The notes below the pieces were generated by a model. That model saw only the letters and a list, made by a program, of their open reading frames with translations, did not search any database and was not told where the DNA came from. A stretch of 41,130 nt of DNA from an uncultured Methylobacillus sp. (lineage in GTDB: Bacteria > Pseudomonadota > Gammaproteobacteria > Burkholderiales > Methylophilaceae), in the NCBI GenBank assembly GCA_903824575.1, contig CAIJXJ010000156.1, positions 1 to 41,130 of the forward strand. The letters are read 5' to 3'. Made by a program: the position numbers and the translations under genes. Numbering within the stretch: the stretch's first letter is position 1; each line of letters starts with the position of its first letter. Positions 30,098-37,701 of this stretch are shown in pieces.

Positions 30098-30783
30098 ACG
30101 CAGATCCAGCCGAGCTGCAGAAATTCGCTACCCTGGCTCATCGCTGGTGGGATCCCGCCAGTGAATTCAAGCCATTGCATGACATCAATCCGTTGCGCCT
30201 TGATTACATTGACCGCATCGCGGGTCTGCGAGGCAAGCGCGTGCTGGATGTTGGCTGTGGGGGTGGCATTCTGTCGGAATCCATGGCGGGGCGTGGCGCC
30301 GACGTCATGGGCATCGATCTGGGGGCAAAGGCGCTCAAGGTGGCAGAGTTGCATCGGCTCGAAACGGGTGCCAAGGTTGCTTACCAGTTGGTGGCAGTCG
30401 AGGCCTTGGCACAGCAGCAGCCACAAAGTTTTGAGGTGGTGACCTGCATGGAGATGCTGGAGCATGTGCCAGATCCCGCAGCCGTGGTTCATGCCTGTGC
30501 GCAACTGGTCAAACCGGGAGGCCATGTCTTTTTCTCGACCCTTAATCGCAATACGAAATCCTATCTTCTGGCGGTTATTGGTGCCGAATATGTCCTTAAC
30601 ATGCTGCCAAAAGGCACACATGAGTATGCAAAATTCATCAAGCCTTCGGAGTTGTCCAGCTGGTGTCGCGAGGCCGGACTGGAGGTATCCAGCCTGTCTG
30701 GCATGCGTTATAACCCTATCAGCCGACGCTATACTCTTGGGGCTGACGTGTCAGTGAATTACCTGTTGCATGCCGTCAAATGA
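30064..30783 (+). CDS. ubiG: Ubiquinone biosynthesis O-methyltransferase UbiG
   Basis: 239 residues. N-terminal [19 protein letters not shown] is the UbiG signature; SAM motif [10 protein letters not shown] at 60-68; [11 protein letters not shown] and [10 protein letters not shown] follow. It performs both O-methylations of the ubiquinone ring, as a membrane-associated enzyme. The start lies inside the preceding gene, with AAGGAG 11 bases upstream, and the stop overlaps the next gene (ATGA). Confidence 0.96.
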   Translation: MAVQTETVSALNADPAELQKFATLAHRWWDPASEFKPLHDINPLRLDYIDRIAGLRGKRVLDVGCGGGILSESMAGRGADVMGIDLGAKALKVAELHRLETGAKVAYQLVAVEALAQQQPQSFEVVTCMEMLEHVPDPAAVVHACAQLVKPGGHVFFSTLNRNTKSYLLAVIGAEYVLNMLPKGTHEYAKFIKPSELSSWCREAGLEVSSLSGMRYNPISRRYTLGADVSVNYLLHAVK

Positions 30784-31454
30784 ATCTGCAAGCTGTTCTA
30801 TTCGATCTTGATGGTACGCTGGTTGATACCGCCCCTGATCTGGGTCTTGCTCTTAATATGCAGCGCCAACGTCATGGATTGCCTGACTTGCCGCAAGCCA
30901 TCATCCGGCCACACGCCTCGCATGGTTCTCGTGGTTTGCTTGGCATCGGTTTTGGCCTGGCTCCAGAGCATGCCGATTTCGCCGTGATGCGAGATGAGTA
31001 CCTTGATCTATACGATCAGGTGTTGACGCTGTCGCCGCAACTGTTTGTCGGAGTCGCTGAACTGCTGATGGCGATTGAGAGTTCCGGCCTACTCTGGGGT
31101 GTGGTGACCAACAAGCCGGCTCGCTTCACCCGGCCCCTGCTGGACGCGATGGCGTTGACCGCCAGAGCCGCCTGCATCATCAGTGGCGACGATGCCAGCC
31201 GTCCCAAGCCTGAGCCGGACACACTGCTGCTCGCTTGTGAGCGCTCGGGTTGCGAACCCGCACGCTGTGTCTATGTTGGCGACGCAGAGCGTGACATTCA
31301 GGCGGGGAGGGCGGCCGGTATGCATACCGTCGTCGCCCGTTATGGTTACCTGGATGCGCATGATCGCCCGGAATCCTGGGGAGCTGACCATCTGATCGAT
31401 AGCCCGCAACAACTTGCTGCGCTGTTGGGTTTGTCCTCTCGCGGCAACTATTAG
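30780..31454 (+). CDS. HAD phosphatase, phosphoglycolate phosphatase (Gph) or MurNAc-6-phosphate phosphatase (MupP)
   Basis: 224 residues with HAD motifs [10 protein letters not shown] (nucleophile D9, acid D11), VVTNKP (motif II), KPEPDTL (motif III lysine) and GDAERD (motif IV). It would usually be called Gph. However, position directly after mtaD-like and ubiG, and the stretches [19 protein letters not shown] and WGAD, resemble Pseudomonas MupP, which dephosphorylates MurNAc-6-phosphate in peptidoglycan recycling. The sequence alone does not separate the two. Overlaps ubiG by 4 bases. Confidence 0.85.
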   Translation: MNLQAVLFDLDGTLVDTAPDLGLALNMQRQRHGLPDLPQAIIRPHASHGSRGLLGIGFGLAPEHADFAVMRDEYLDLYDQVLTLSPQLFVGVAELLMAIESSGLLWGVVTNKPARFTRPLLDAMALTARAACIISGDDASRPKPEPDTLLLACERSGCEPARCVYVGDAERDIQAGRAAGMHTVVARYGYLDAHDRPESWGADHLIDSPQQLAALLGLSSRGNY

Positions 31455-31467
31455 CCCAGTTATTCGT

Positions 31468-32796
31468 TTGACTGCGACTCTTTCACTCCTTCGTGACGGA
31501 AAACTGACTGGCAGTAAGCGGCTTGACCTTGGTTGTGGTCTGACTGATTTTCCCGAGGAAATCTTTACGCTGGCGGATTCACTGGAGGTCCTGAATCTAT
31601 CTGGCAACGCGCTCTCCACTCTGCCGGACGATCTGTCTCGACTCTATAAGTTGCGCGTGATATTTTGCTCCGACAACCAGTTTGTCGAGTTGCCGGAAGT
31701 GCTGGGGCGGTGCCCACGTCTTGAAATGATAGGTTTTAAGGCAAATCGTATCAGCCATGTGCCACCCGCTGCCCTGCCACCTGGTCTCCGCTGGCTGATT
31801 CTCACTGACAATCAGATTGCTGAACTGCCAGCTGAACTGGGGGCCTGTGTTGTTTTGCAAAAATGTATGCTGGCTGGCAATCGGTTGCGCCAATTGCCGC
31901 AACAAATGGCCAACTGTAAGAGCTTGGAGCTGCTGCGTATTTCAGCCAATCGTTTCGAGCAATTGCCAGATTGGCTATGGACGCTGCCACGACTGGCCTG
32001 GCTTGCCTTTGCCGGAAACCCTTGCAGCGATGGGTTCGAGGCGGCCCCCGGTGCCAGTCAAGTTGTGGCTAAAGTTGATTGGGGCCAACTTGAATTGAAG
32101 CATTGTCTGGGTGAAGGGGCGTCCGGCGTTATTCATCATGCGCAATATCGGCAGCAAAGCGGGGACACTGCTGTGGCGGTCAAGGTGTTCAAGGGGGATG
32201 TTACCAGCGATGGTTTGCCTCGCAGTGAAATGGCTGCCTGCATCAAGGCCGGTGCGCATCCGGGCCTGATCCCATTCGTTGGCGTTGTTACCGGGCATCC
32301 TCTGGAGGCACAGGCGCTTGTGATGGCACTGATCAACCCCGAATTCGTCAATCTCTCAGCCCCTCCCAGCCTAGAATCCTGCACGCGTGATTGTTATGAG
32401 GAGAACATTCGTTTTAGTGCGGTTGGCGTGATGCAGATTGCGCTGAAGATTTCCGCCGTCGCCGCCCATCTGCATGCGCAAGGCCTGATGCACGGTGATT
32501 TGTATGCGCACAACATCTTGTGGGATCAGCACGACGATTGCCTGCTGGGAGATTTCGGTGCGGCCACCATGCTGTCACCACATGACGAAGCTGTTGGCCT
32601 CCGAATGCAACGGATTGAGGTACGTGCTTTTGCCTGCTTGCTGGAAGAATTGCTGGATCGTCTGATAGAGCCACAACAGGCAACTCAGGTGGTCGATGCG
32701 CTGCGCGCCATGCAACGGCGTAGTGCGGATCCAGATGTTAATATGCGGCCTTTGTTCGAACAGTTGCAGTCGGAACTGAAGTCGCTGCAGGGGTGA
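31468..32796 (+). CDS. Leucine-rich-repeat protein kinase
   Basis: About 442 residues. No ATG is in frame; TTG 31468, 13 bases after the previous stop, gives the start LTATLSLLRDGKL that fits the family. N-terminal LRRs (about 15-185) show the LPxxL pattern repeated seven or so times (LEVLNLSGNALSTLPDDL, LRWLILTDNQIAELPAEL). A Ser/Thr kinase-like domain follows: glycine loop LGEGASG (214-220), lysine K239 in VAVKVF, catalytic HGDLYAHNILW (D344, N349), DFGAA (D362). All key residues are kept, so an active cytoplasmic kinase is likely. The HRD-like motif is HGD, as in some atypical and aminoglycoside-type kinases. No membrane segment. Substrate unknown. Ends the mtaD-ubiG operon. Confidence 0.85.
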   Translation: MTATLSLLRDGKLTGSKRLDLGCGLTDFPEEIFTLADSLEVLNLSGNALSTLPDDLSRLYKLRVIFCSDNQFVELPEVLGRCPRLEMIGFKANRISHVPPAALPPGLRWLILTDNQIAELPAELGACVVLQKCMLAGNRLRQLPQQMANCKSLELLRISANRFEQLPDWLWTLPRLAWLAFAGNPCSDGFEAAPGASQVVAKVDWGQLELKHCLGEGASGVIHHAQYRQQSGDTAVAVKVFKGDVTSDGLPRSEMAACIKAGAHPGLIPFVGVVTGHPLEAQALVMALINPEFVNLSAPPSLESCTRDCYEENIRFSAVGVMQIALKISAVAAHLHAQGLMHGDLYAHNILWDQHDDCLLGDFGAATMLSPHDEAVGLRMQRIEVRAFACLLEELLDRLIEPQQATQVVDALRAMQRRSADPDVNMRPLFEQLQSELKSLQG

Positions 32797-32921
32797 TGCA
32801 AACGCCGTTGCACGCAGTCAGCTTTCGCGCCATTATTGCTGGCGTGTTTCAAATAATTTCAGGTGGCCGATTTCACAACAAAACGCAACATTTAGGATAG
32901 TACCCGCGTCCGCACGATAGG

Positions 32922-32936
32922 GGTCTGTGGTATAGT
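32922..32936 (+). promoter_or_regulatory. Possible extended -10 promoter before ppiD
   Basis: TGGTATAGT (TGn plus TATAGT at 32931-32936) is an extended -10 element with no clear -35. It lies in the 213-base gap between the kinase gene and ppiD, which otherwise holds nothing recognisable. No tRNA was seen there. Confidence 0.35.
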
Positions 32937-33009
32937 CATCGCCTTTTTAAATTTCAATCGGTACCTGCCATAGGCTTGTTGCCGGTGGCAGAAACAGAGA
33001 GTTATCGTC

Positions 33010-34905
33010 ATGCTAGATACATTTCGCGAGCATTCCAAGGGCTGGCTGGCCAAACTTATTTTGGCGCTCATTACGGTTCCATTTGCGCTATGGGGGATTG
33101 ATTCCTACCTGCAAGGCGCGGGGTCCAATGCTGCAATTGCCAAGGTGGATGGGCAGAGCGTCACGTCGCAGGAGTACAGCAATGCCTTGCAGGAGATGCG
33201 TAATAAACTGCAGGCATCCGGCAAGAACGATCCGGCCCTTTTGGATGACCCGGCGGTGAAGGCCTCCGTGCTGGATAAATTGATCGTGACACGTTTGATG
33301 AACGCAGAAGTTCGCACTGCCAATTTCACCATCAGTGATGAAATGTTGAGCAAATATATCGTCGGTTTGCCAGAGTTTGCGCAGAATGGAAAATTTTCAC
33401 AGGAACTGTATGACAACATCCTGACGCAAAATCACCTCACGCCCAGCCAGTTTGAAGCACGTATACGTGCAAGCTTGCTGTCGCAGGCAGCAAGGGATGG
33501 TGTGGCCTCAACGGCCAATATGTCGCGTGCGCAACTGGACAATGTTTTGCGTATAGAAAATCAGACGCGTGAGACCAGCGTGGCCGAGATCAAGGCAGAC
33601 GACTTCTCTGGCCAGACCCAGGTGAGTGCTTTGGCAGTACAGGCATTCTATGACAAGAGTCGTGACAAGTTTCGCGTACCCGAACAGGTCAAGGTTGAAT
33701 TCGCAATGCTTGCGGTCAATAATTTCATTCCCAGCATGCAGGTGTCAGATGATGAGGTGAAGAAGTACTACGCCGAAAATACGGAAAAATTCCAGAGCGA
33801 TGAAAAGCGTCGTGCCAGCCATATCCTATTCAGCTTTGGTGGCAAGCTTGACGCCGCCAGCAAGAAGGCTACGCAGGAAAAGGCAATGGCAATATTGGTT
33901 GAGGTCAAGAAAAATCCGAAGAGGTTCGCTGAGTTTGCCAAGAAATATTCCCAGGATCCGGGCTCGGCCGAAAAGGGTGGCGACCTTGGTGTATTTGGTC
34001 GAGGCATGATGGTCAAACAGTTTGATACTGCCGTTTTTGACATGGCTCCGGGCGCGATCAGTGATTTGGTCGAAACCGAGTTCGGTTATCACATTATCCA
34101 GTTGACCGAAATCAAGGCGCAGGGCAAGACCTTCGATGAGGTGAAAGCGAATATTAAGGGTGACTTGTTGTTCCAGAAAGCCTTAGCTAAGTTTGCCGAA
34201 CAGGCAGAGACCTTCAGCAACATGGTGTATGAACAGTCAGACAGCCTGCAACCGGTTGCCAAGAAGTTTGGTCTTACGACACAGACCAGCGCCTGGATGA
34301 GCCGGGCTGAGGCAACAAAGTTCTTCAAGAATGACAAGCTGGTGAACGCCATTTTTGCCAGTGAAGCGGTGAAGGACAAGCGCAATACCGAAGCCATCGA
34401 GGCTGCTCCTAACACGCTGGTATCAGCTCGCGTACTGGAATACAAGCCGGAGGCAGCACGCAGTTTTGCCGAAGTTCAGCCAGCGTTGGAAACCTACCTC
34501 AAGCACGAGCAGGCCATGTCACTGGCCAGCAAGAAGGCAGCTGAATCGCTCACTGGCTTGCGTCAGGGCAAGACTGTGCCGGGATTGAACTGGACCCCAA
34601 CAGTAGTCATAGATCGCAAGAACGCACAGGGACTGTCTGATGAGGTCATGCGCAAGGCATTTGTCATCGACACCAGCCGGCTACCGTCTTTTGACCTGGT
34701 CGAGAAGAAAAATGTGGGTTACAGCCTGATCCGCGTCAGTCGTGTTGATACTGCTGTGCCGACCGATGAGGCGACAAGGTTGCCATTAGAGGGCGAGGTG
34801 CAGGCAGCGTTGGCCGATGAATATGTGGCGTCCTACCTGGCCGCGCTCAAGGCGAAGGCCAACATCACGGTAAACCGGGCCTTGCTCAATACCAGTGCAC
34901 CGTAA
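33010..34905 (+). CDS. ppiD: Periplasmic folding chaperone / peptidyl-prolyl isomerase PpiD
   Basis: 631 residues. One N-terminal membrane anchor (about 13-31, LAKLILALITVPFALWGI), a SurA_N-type chaperone domain (about 40-165), a parvulin rotamase domain (about 262-360, RASHILFSF, FAEFAKKYSQDPGSA, GGDLGVFGRGMM, FGYHIIQL) and a C-terminal SurA-like part. PpiD sits at the SecYEG exit with YfgM and helps exported proteins fold, fitting a cell with giant exported cytochromes, though it is a housekeeping gene. It converges on cheB with 28 bases between. Confidence 0.94.
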   Translation: MLDTFREHSKGWLAKLILALITVPFALWGIDSYLQGAGSNAAIAKVDGQSVTSQEYSNALQEMRNKLQASGKNDPALLDDPAVKASVLDKLIVTRLMNAEVRTANFTISDEMLSKYIVGLPEFAQNGKFSQELYDNILTQNHLTPSQFEARIRASLLSQAARDGVASTANMSRAQLDNVLRIENQTRETSVAEIKADDFSGQTQVSALAVQAFYDKSRDKFRVPEQVKVEFAMLAVNNFIPSMQVSDDEVKKYYAENTEKFQSDEKRRASHILFSFGGKLDAASKKATQEKAMAILVEVKKNPKRFAEFAKKYSQDPGSAEKGGDLGVFGRGMMVKQFDTAVFDMAPGAISDLVETEFGYHIIQLTEIKAQGKTFDEVKANIKGDLLFQKALAKFAEQAETFSNMVYEQSDSLQPVAKKFGLTTQTSAWMSRAEATKFFKNDKLVNAIFASEAVKDKRNTEAIEAAPNTLVSARVLEYKPEAARSFAEVQPALETYLKHEQAMSLASKKAAESLTGLRQGKTVPGLNWTPTVVIDRKNAQGLSDEVMRKAFVIDTSRLPSFDLVEKKNVGYSLIRVSRVDTAVPTDEATRLPLEGEVQAALADEYVASYLAALKAKANITVNRALLNTSAP

Positions 34906-34933
34906 TGCAGAGTTGAGTGCAGAGTAGGAAATC

Positions 34934-36010
34934 CTAACGGTATGACTTAGCGCCCATGGAGTTGAGGTAAGTCAAGATGGCGCGTGGCATGTCCTTGAGG
35001 GCGACGATGTCATCCACACCACCTTGGTTGATCGCTTCCTTTGGCATGCCGAATACGACGCAACTGGCTTCGTCCTGGGCGAAAGTATGAGCGCCGGCCT
35101 CATTCATTTCCTTCATGCCGGCGGCTCCATCCTTGCCCATGCCGGTGAGTATCACGCCGATGGCATTTTTGCCGGCGTTGTTTGCCGCCGAGCGGAACAA
35201 TACATCCACCGATGGCCGATGGCGATTGACGGCTTCCGCCTTGGACAGTTCGCAGACGTAATTGGCACCACTCCGGCCTAACAGCAAATGTGAGTGGCCC
35301 GGGGCAAGATAGGCATGGCCAGGCAGGATGCGGTCACCATGCTCTGCTTCTTTGACACTGATTTGGCATAGACTGTCCAGGCGTGCCGCAAAAGACTTGG
35401 TGAAGCCTTCCGGCATGTGCTGGGCGATGACGATGCCAGGGCAGTCGGGCGGCAGGTGGATCAGAACGTCCTTGAGTGCCTCGGTTCCGCCGGTGGAGGC
35501 GCCGAACACCAATACTTTTTCAGTGGAGTTGATCTTGTTGCGGATGGTCGGCAACACGGCATCGGCAGTCTTGCTTGCCGTAGTGGGCAGGCTGACCATG
35601 GTTCTGACGCGTGCTTTGGCAGCTATGCGAATCTTAGCCGCAATCTCTTCGGCATAATCTTTCATGCTGTTCTGAATATCCATTTTAGGCTTGGATATGA
35701 AGTCGATGGCACCGAGTTCGAGGGCGCGTAAGGTGATGTCAGAACCTTTTTCGGTCAAAGTCGAGATCATCAGCACAGGCATTGGTCGCAGACGCATCAG
35801 CTTTTCCAGGAAATCCAGTCCGTCCATCTTGGGCATTTCTACATCCAGCGTAATAACGTCCGGATTGAGATTGCGGATCATCTCGCGTGCTACCAGTGGG
35901 TCCGGGGCTGCACCAATGACTTCCATGTCATGTTGAGAATTGATAATTTCCTTCAGCAGGGAACGAATTAGCGCAGAATCATCGACTACGATCACTTTGA
36001 TTTTTGACAT
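34934..36010 (-). CDS. cheB: Chemotaxis response regulator protein-glutamate methylesterase CheB
   Basis: 358 residues. Receiver domain with D10, D11, phosphorylation site D56 and K107, a linker, then the methylesterase domain with the catalytic triad S172 (GASTGG), H198 (AQHMPEGFT) and D294 (GMGKDGA). It removes receptor methyl esters and deamidates glutamines after phosphorylation by CheA. It is the last gene of the minus-strand chemotaxis run, 20 bases after cheD. Confidence 0.97.
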   Translation of the reverse strand: MSKIKVIVVDDSALIRSLLKEIINSQHDMEVIGAAPDPLVAREMIRNLNPDVITLDVEMPKMDGLDFLEKLMRLRPMPVLMISTLTEKGSDITLRALELGAIDFISKPKMDIQNSMKDYAEEIAAKIRIAAKARVRTMVSLPTTASKTADAVLPTIRNKINSTEKVLVFGASTGGTEALKDVLIHLPPDCPGIVIAQHMPEGFTKSFAARLDSLCQISVKEAEHGDRILPGHAYLAPGHSHLLLGRSGANYVCELSKAEAVNRHRPSVDVLFRSAANNAGKNAIGVILTGMGKDGAAGMKEMNEAGAHTFAQDEASCVVFGMPKEAINQGGVDDIVALKDMPRAILTYLNSMGAKSYR

Positions 36011-36030
36011 AGAATTTTCTTGAAGCTTTT

Positions 36031-36645
36031 TTAAGTAAATAGCTCGATATCGCCTTCGACCTTGTCTTCACCCAGGCGCGTACGGTACTCGACTTCACGT
36101 GTAATGATGGTGTCATTGTGCAGGTTGCGCAATTTCTTCACCAGGACCTTGCCAGTCAGCGGGAAGTAGTAAACCTTGCGCGGATAGATATCGAGCAAAT
36201 CTTTCGAGACCACAGGAATGCCTTCGGTCTTGAGATAGTCCAGACCAAACTTGGCGTTGCGTTCGCCTACATTGATGCTGCTCATGTTTTTGATCACGGC
36301 GCCGCCACCGAATAATTTAGCTTCCATGTTTTCACGTTTGGCACCCAACTTGATCAATTGATTGATCAGCATTTCCATGGCATAAGTGCCATAACGCGTG
36401 GAGGTGGCGCCCCAGCCACCTTGTTCAGAAGCACTCTCCGGCAACATGAAATGATTCATGCCACCGATGCCATTGGTCTTGTCTTTGATGCAGGCAGCTA
36501 CACAGGAGCCCAGGGTCGTGACCAACAGCATTTCACGACGGGTGACGTAATATTCGCCAGGCATGATCTTGGCCGCATCGATGTTGAAGGTACGGTCAAA
36601 ATAGACGTTGGGGGCGAGGGTTTCCTCAAAACCGCGATTGCTCAT
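36031..36645 (-). CDS. cheD: Chemoreceptor glutamine deamidase CheD
   Basis: 204 residues. The catalytic pair C48 (LGSCVAACI) and H65 ([10 protein letters not shown]) has the same 17-residue spacing as in Thermotoga CheD. It deamidates receptor glutamines to methylatable glutamates. A later segment, [18 protein letters not shown] and [10 protein letters not shown], is standard. The start overlaps the cheR stop by 4 bases. Confidence 0.96.
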   Translation of the reverse strand: MSNRGFEETLAPNVYFDRTFNIDAAKIMPGEYYVTRREMLLVTTLGSCVAACIKDKTNGIGGMNHFMLPESASEQGGWGATSTRYGTYAMEMLINQLIKLGAKRENMEAKLFGGGAVIKNMSSINVGERNAKFGLDYLKTEGIPVVSKDLLDIYPRKVYYFPLTGKVLVKKLRNLHNDTIITREVEYRTRLGEDKVEGDIELFT

Positions 36646-37514
36646 TTTGCGGGCGTGGCGCGATGGCGCGACTTTTCTGCAATGGTGTAGACGGTGCGGC
36701 CACGAATATGGAACAGGTCGGTGGCATGCTGAAAACTCTCAGAGTGACCGGCGAACAGCAGGGCATCGGGTTGCATCACCGGCACAAATTTTTCCAGAAT
36801 ATTATATTGCGTCGGTTTATCGAAATAAATCATTACATTGCGACAGAAAACCGCGTCATACGGGCCCTTGATCGGCCATTTGGCATCCAGCAGGTTAAGT
36901 TGCCGGAAGGTGATCAGATCGCGCAGTTCCCGCCGTATCTGAACAAACCCCGCGTTATTGCCGGTTCCCTTGAGGAAGAAGCGCTTGAGAACGTCCTGTG
37001 GCAGTTTTTCCACCCGTTCCATCGCGTAGACGCCGGCCTCCGCTTTTTTGAGCACGTTGGTGTCGAGATCGGTCGCCATGATGCGTACCGGGGGTGTGAA
37101 AGTGCCAAACAGGTCCACCATGGTCATTGCCATGGTATAGGGCTCCTCGCCGGTGGAGGCTGCGCTACACCACAATTCGACCGGACGGCGCAGGTTCAGC
37201 TTCTTGATATGCTCTGCCAGTAGCGGGAAGTGGTGCGCCTCGCGAAAGAATGAAGTCAGGTTGGTGGTCAATGAATTGACGAAATCCTGCCACTCAGCTT
37301 CATCATTGGTTTCCAGCAGTCCCAGATAGTCGGAAAAGGTGTTAAGCCCGGTGGCGCGCAAGCGACGTCCAAGGCGGCTGTATACCATATCTTTCTTGGC
37401 ATCGGACAGCGTGATGCCGGCATGCTCATAGATCAGCTTGCGTACGCGTTGGAAATCCTGATCGGTGAAGTGAAACTCACGGCCTGAACCATCTCGATCT
37501 GCCTGGGCTGCCAT
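36642..37514 (-). CDS. cheR: Chemotaxis protein methyltransferase CheR
   Basis: 290 residues. N-terminal helical domain (about 12-80), then the SAM-binding domain with VELWCSAASTGEEPYTMAM, MATDLDTNVL, NLLDAKWPIKGPYDAVFCRN and VMIYFD. It methylates receptor glutamates with SAM. It includes the beta-subdomain region seen in CheR proteins that bind receptor C-terminal tethers, which fits the EWEEF tail of the receptor gene next door. Separated from that gene by 187 bases with a tandem repeat. Confidence 0.96.
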   Translation of the reverse strand: MAAQADRDGSGREFHFTDQDFQRVRKLIYEHAGITLSDAKKDMVYSRLGRRLRATGLNTFSDYLGLLETNDEAEWQDFVNSLTTNLTSFFREAHHFPLLAEHIKKLNLRRPVELWCSAASTGEEPYTMAMTMVDLFGTFTPPVRIMATDLDTNVLKKAEAGVYAMERVEKLPQDVLKRFFLKGTGNNAGFVQIRRELRDLITFRQLNLLDAKWPIKGPYDAVFCRNVMIYFDKPTQYNILEKFVPVMQPDALLFAGHSESFQHATDLFHIRGRTVYTIAEKSRHRATPAK

Positions 37515-37587
37515 TGATGCTTATCCGGTTTTTTGCTTGGTTGTGATCTGCAGGGGGCATTCCCCGGCAGAAATTAATTAGCTTGAG

Positions 37588-37699
37588 CCCGTAAAGGGCT
37601 TCCCCATTTTCGCTACGTCGCTTTGCGACTAGTCAGATGTGAACCCCGTAAAGGGCTTCCCCATTTTCGCGCTATCACTTCGCTCGAAGTCAGATCTGA
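37588..37699. repeat. 57-bp tandem repeat with variable hairpins
   Basis: Two copies at 57-base spacing fill most of the gap between the receptor gene and cheR. The first 26 bases of each copy (37588-37613 and 37645-37670) are identical, including CCCGTAAAGGG, and AGTCAGAT recurs at 37631 and 37688. Between these fixed parts lies a different hairpin in each copy: GTCGC-TTT-GCGAC (37617-37629) and ACTTCG-CT-CGAAGT (37677-37690). The stems differ in sequence yet both pair, so structure seems kept. It may be a dispersed REP-like element or act as an mRNA processing or attenuation site within the che operon. Confidence 0.8.
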
Positions 37700-37701
37700 G
37701 T

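Noticed and set aside
32797-33009. tRNA genes or a small gene before ppiD
   Set aside because: The 213-base gap shows no cloverleaf and no open frame with a ribosome site; only a possible -10 element.
34906-34933. Bidirectional terminator between ppiD and cheB
   Set aside because: The 28-base gap has a short direct repeat (TGCAGAGT) but no stable hairpin.
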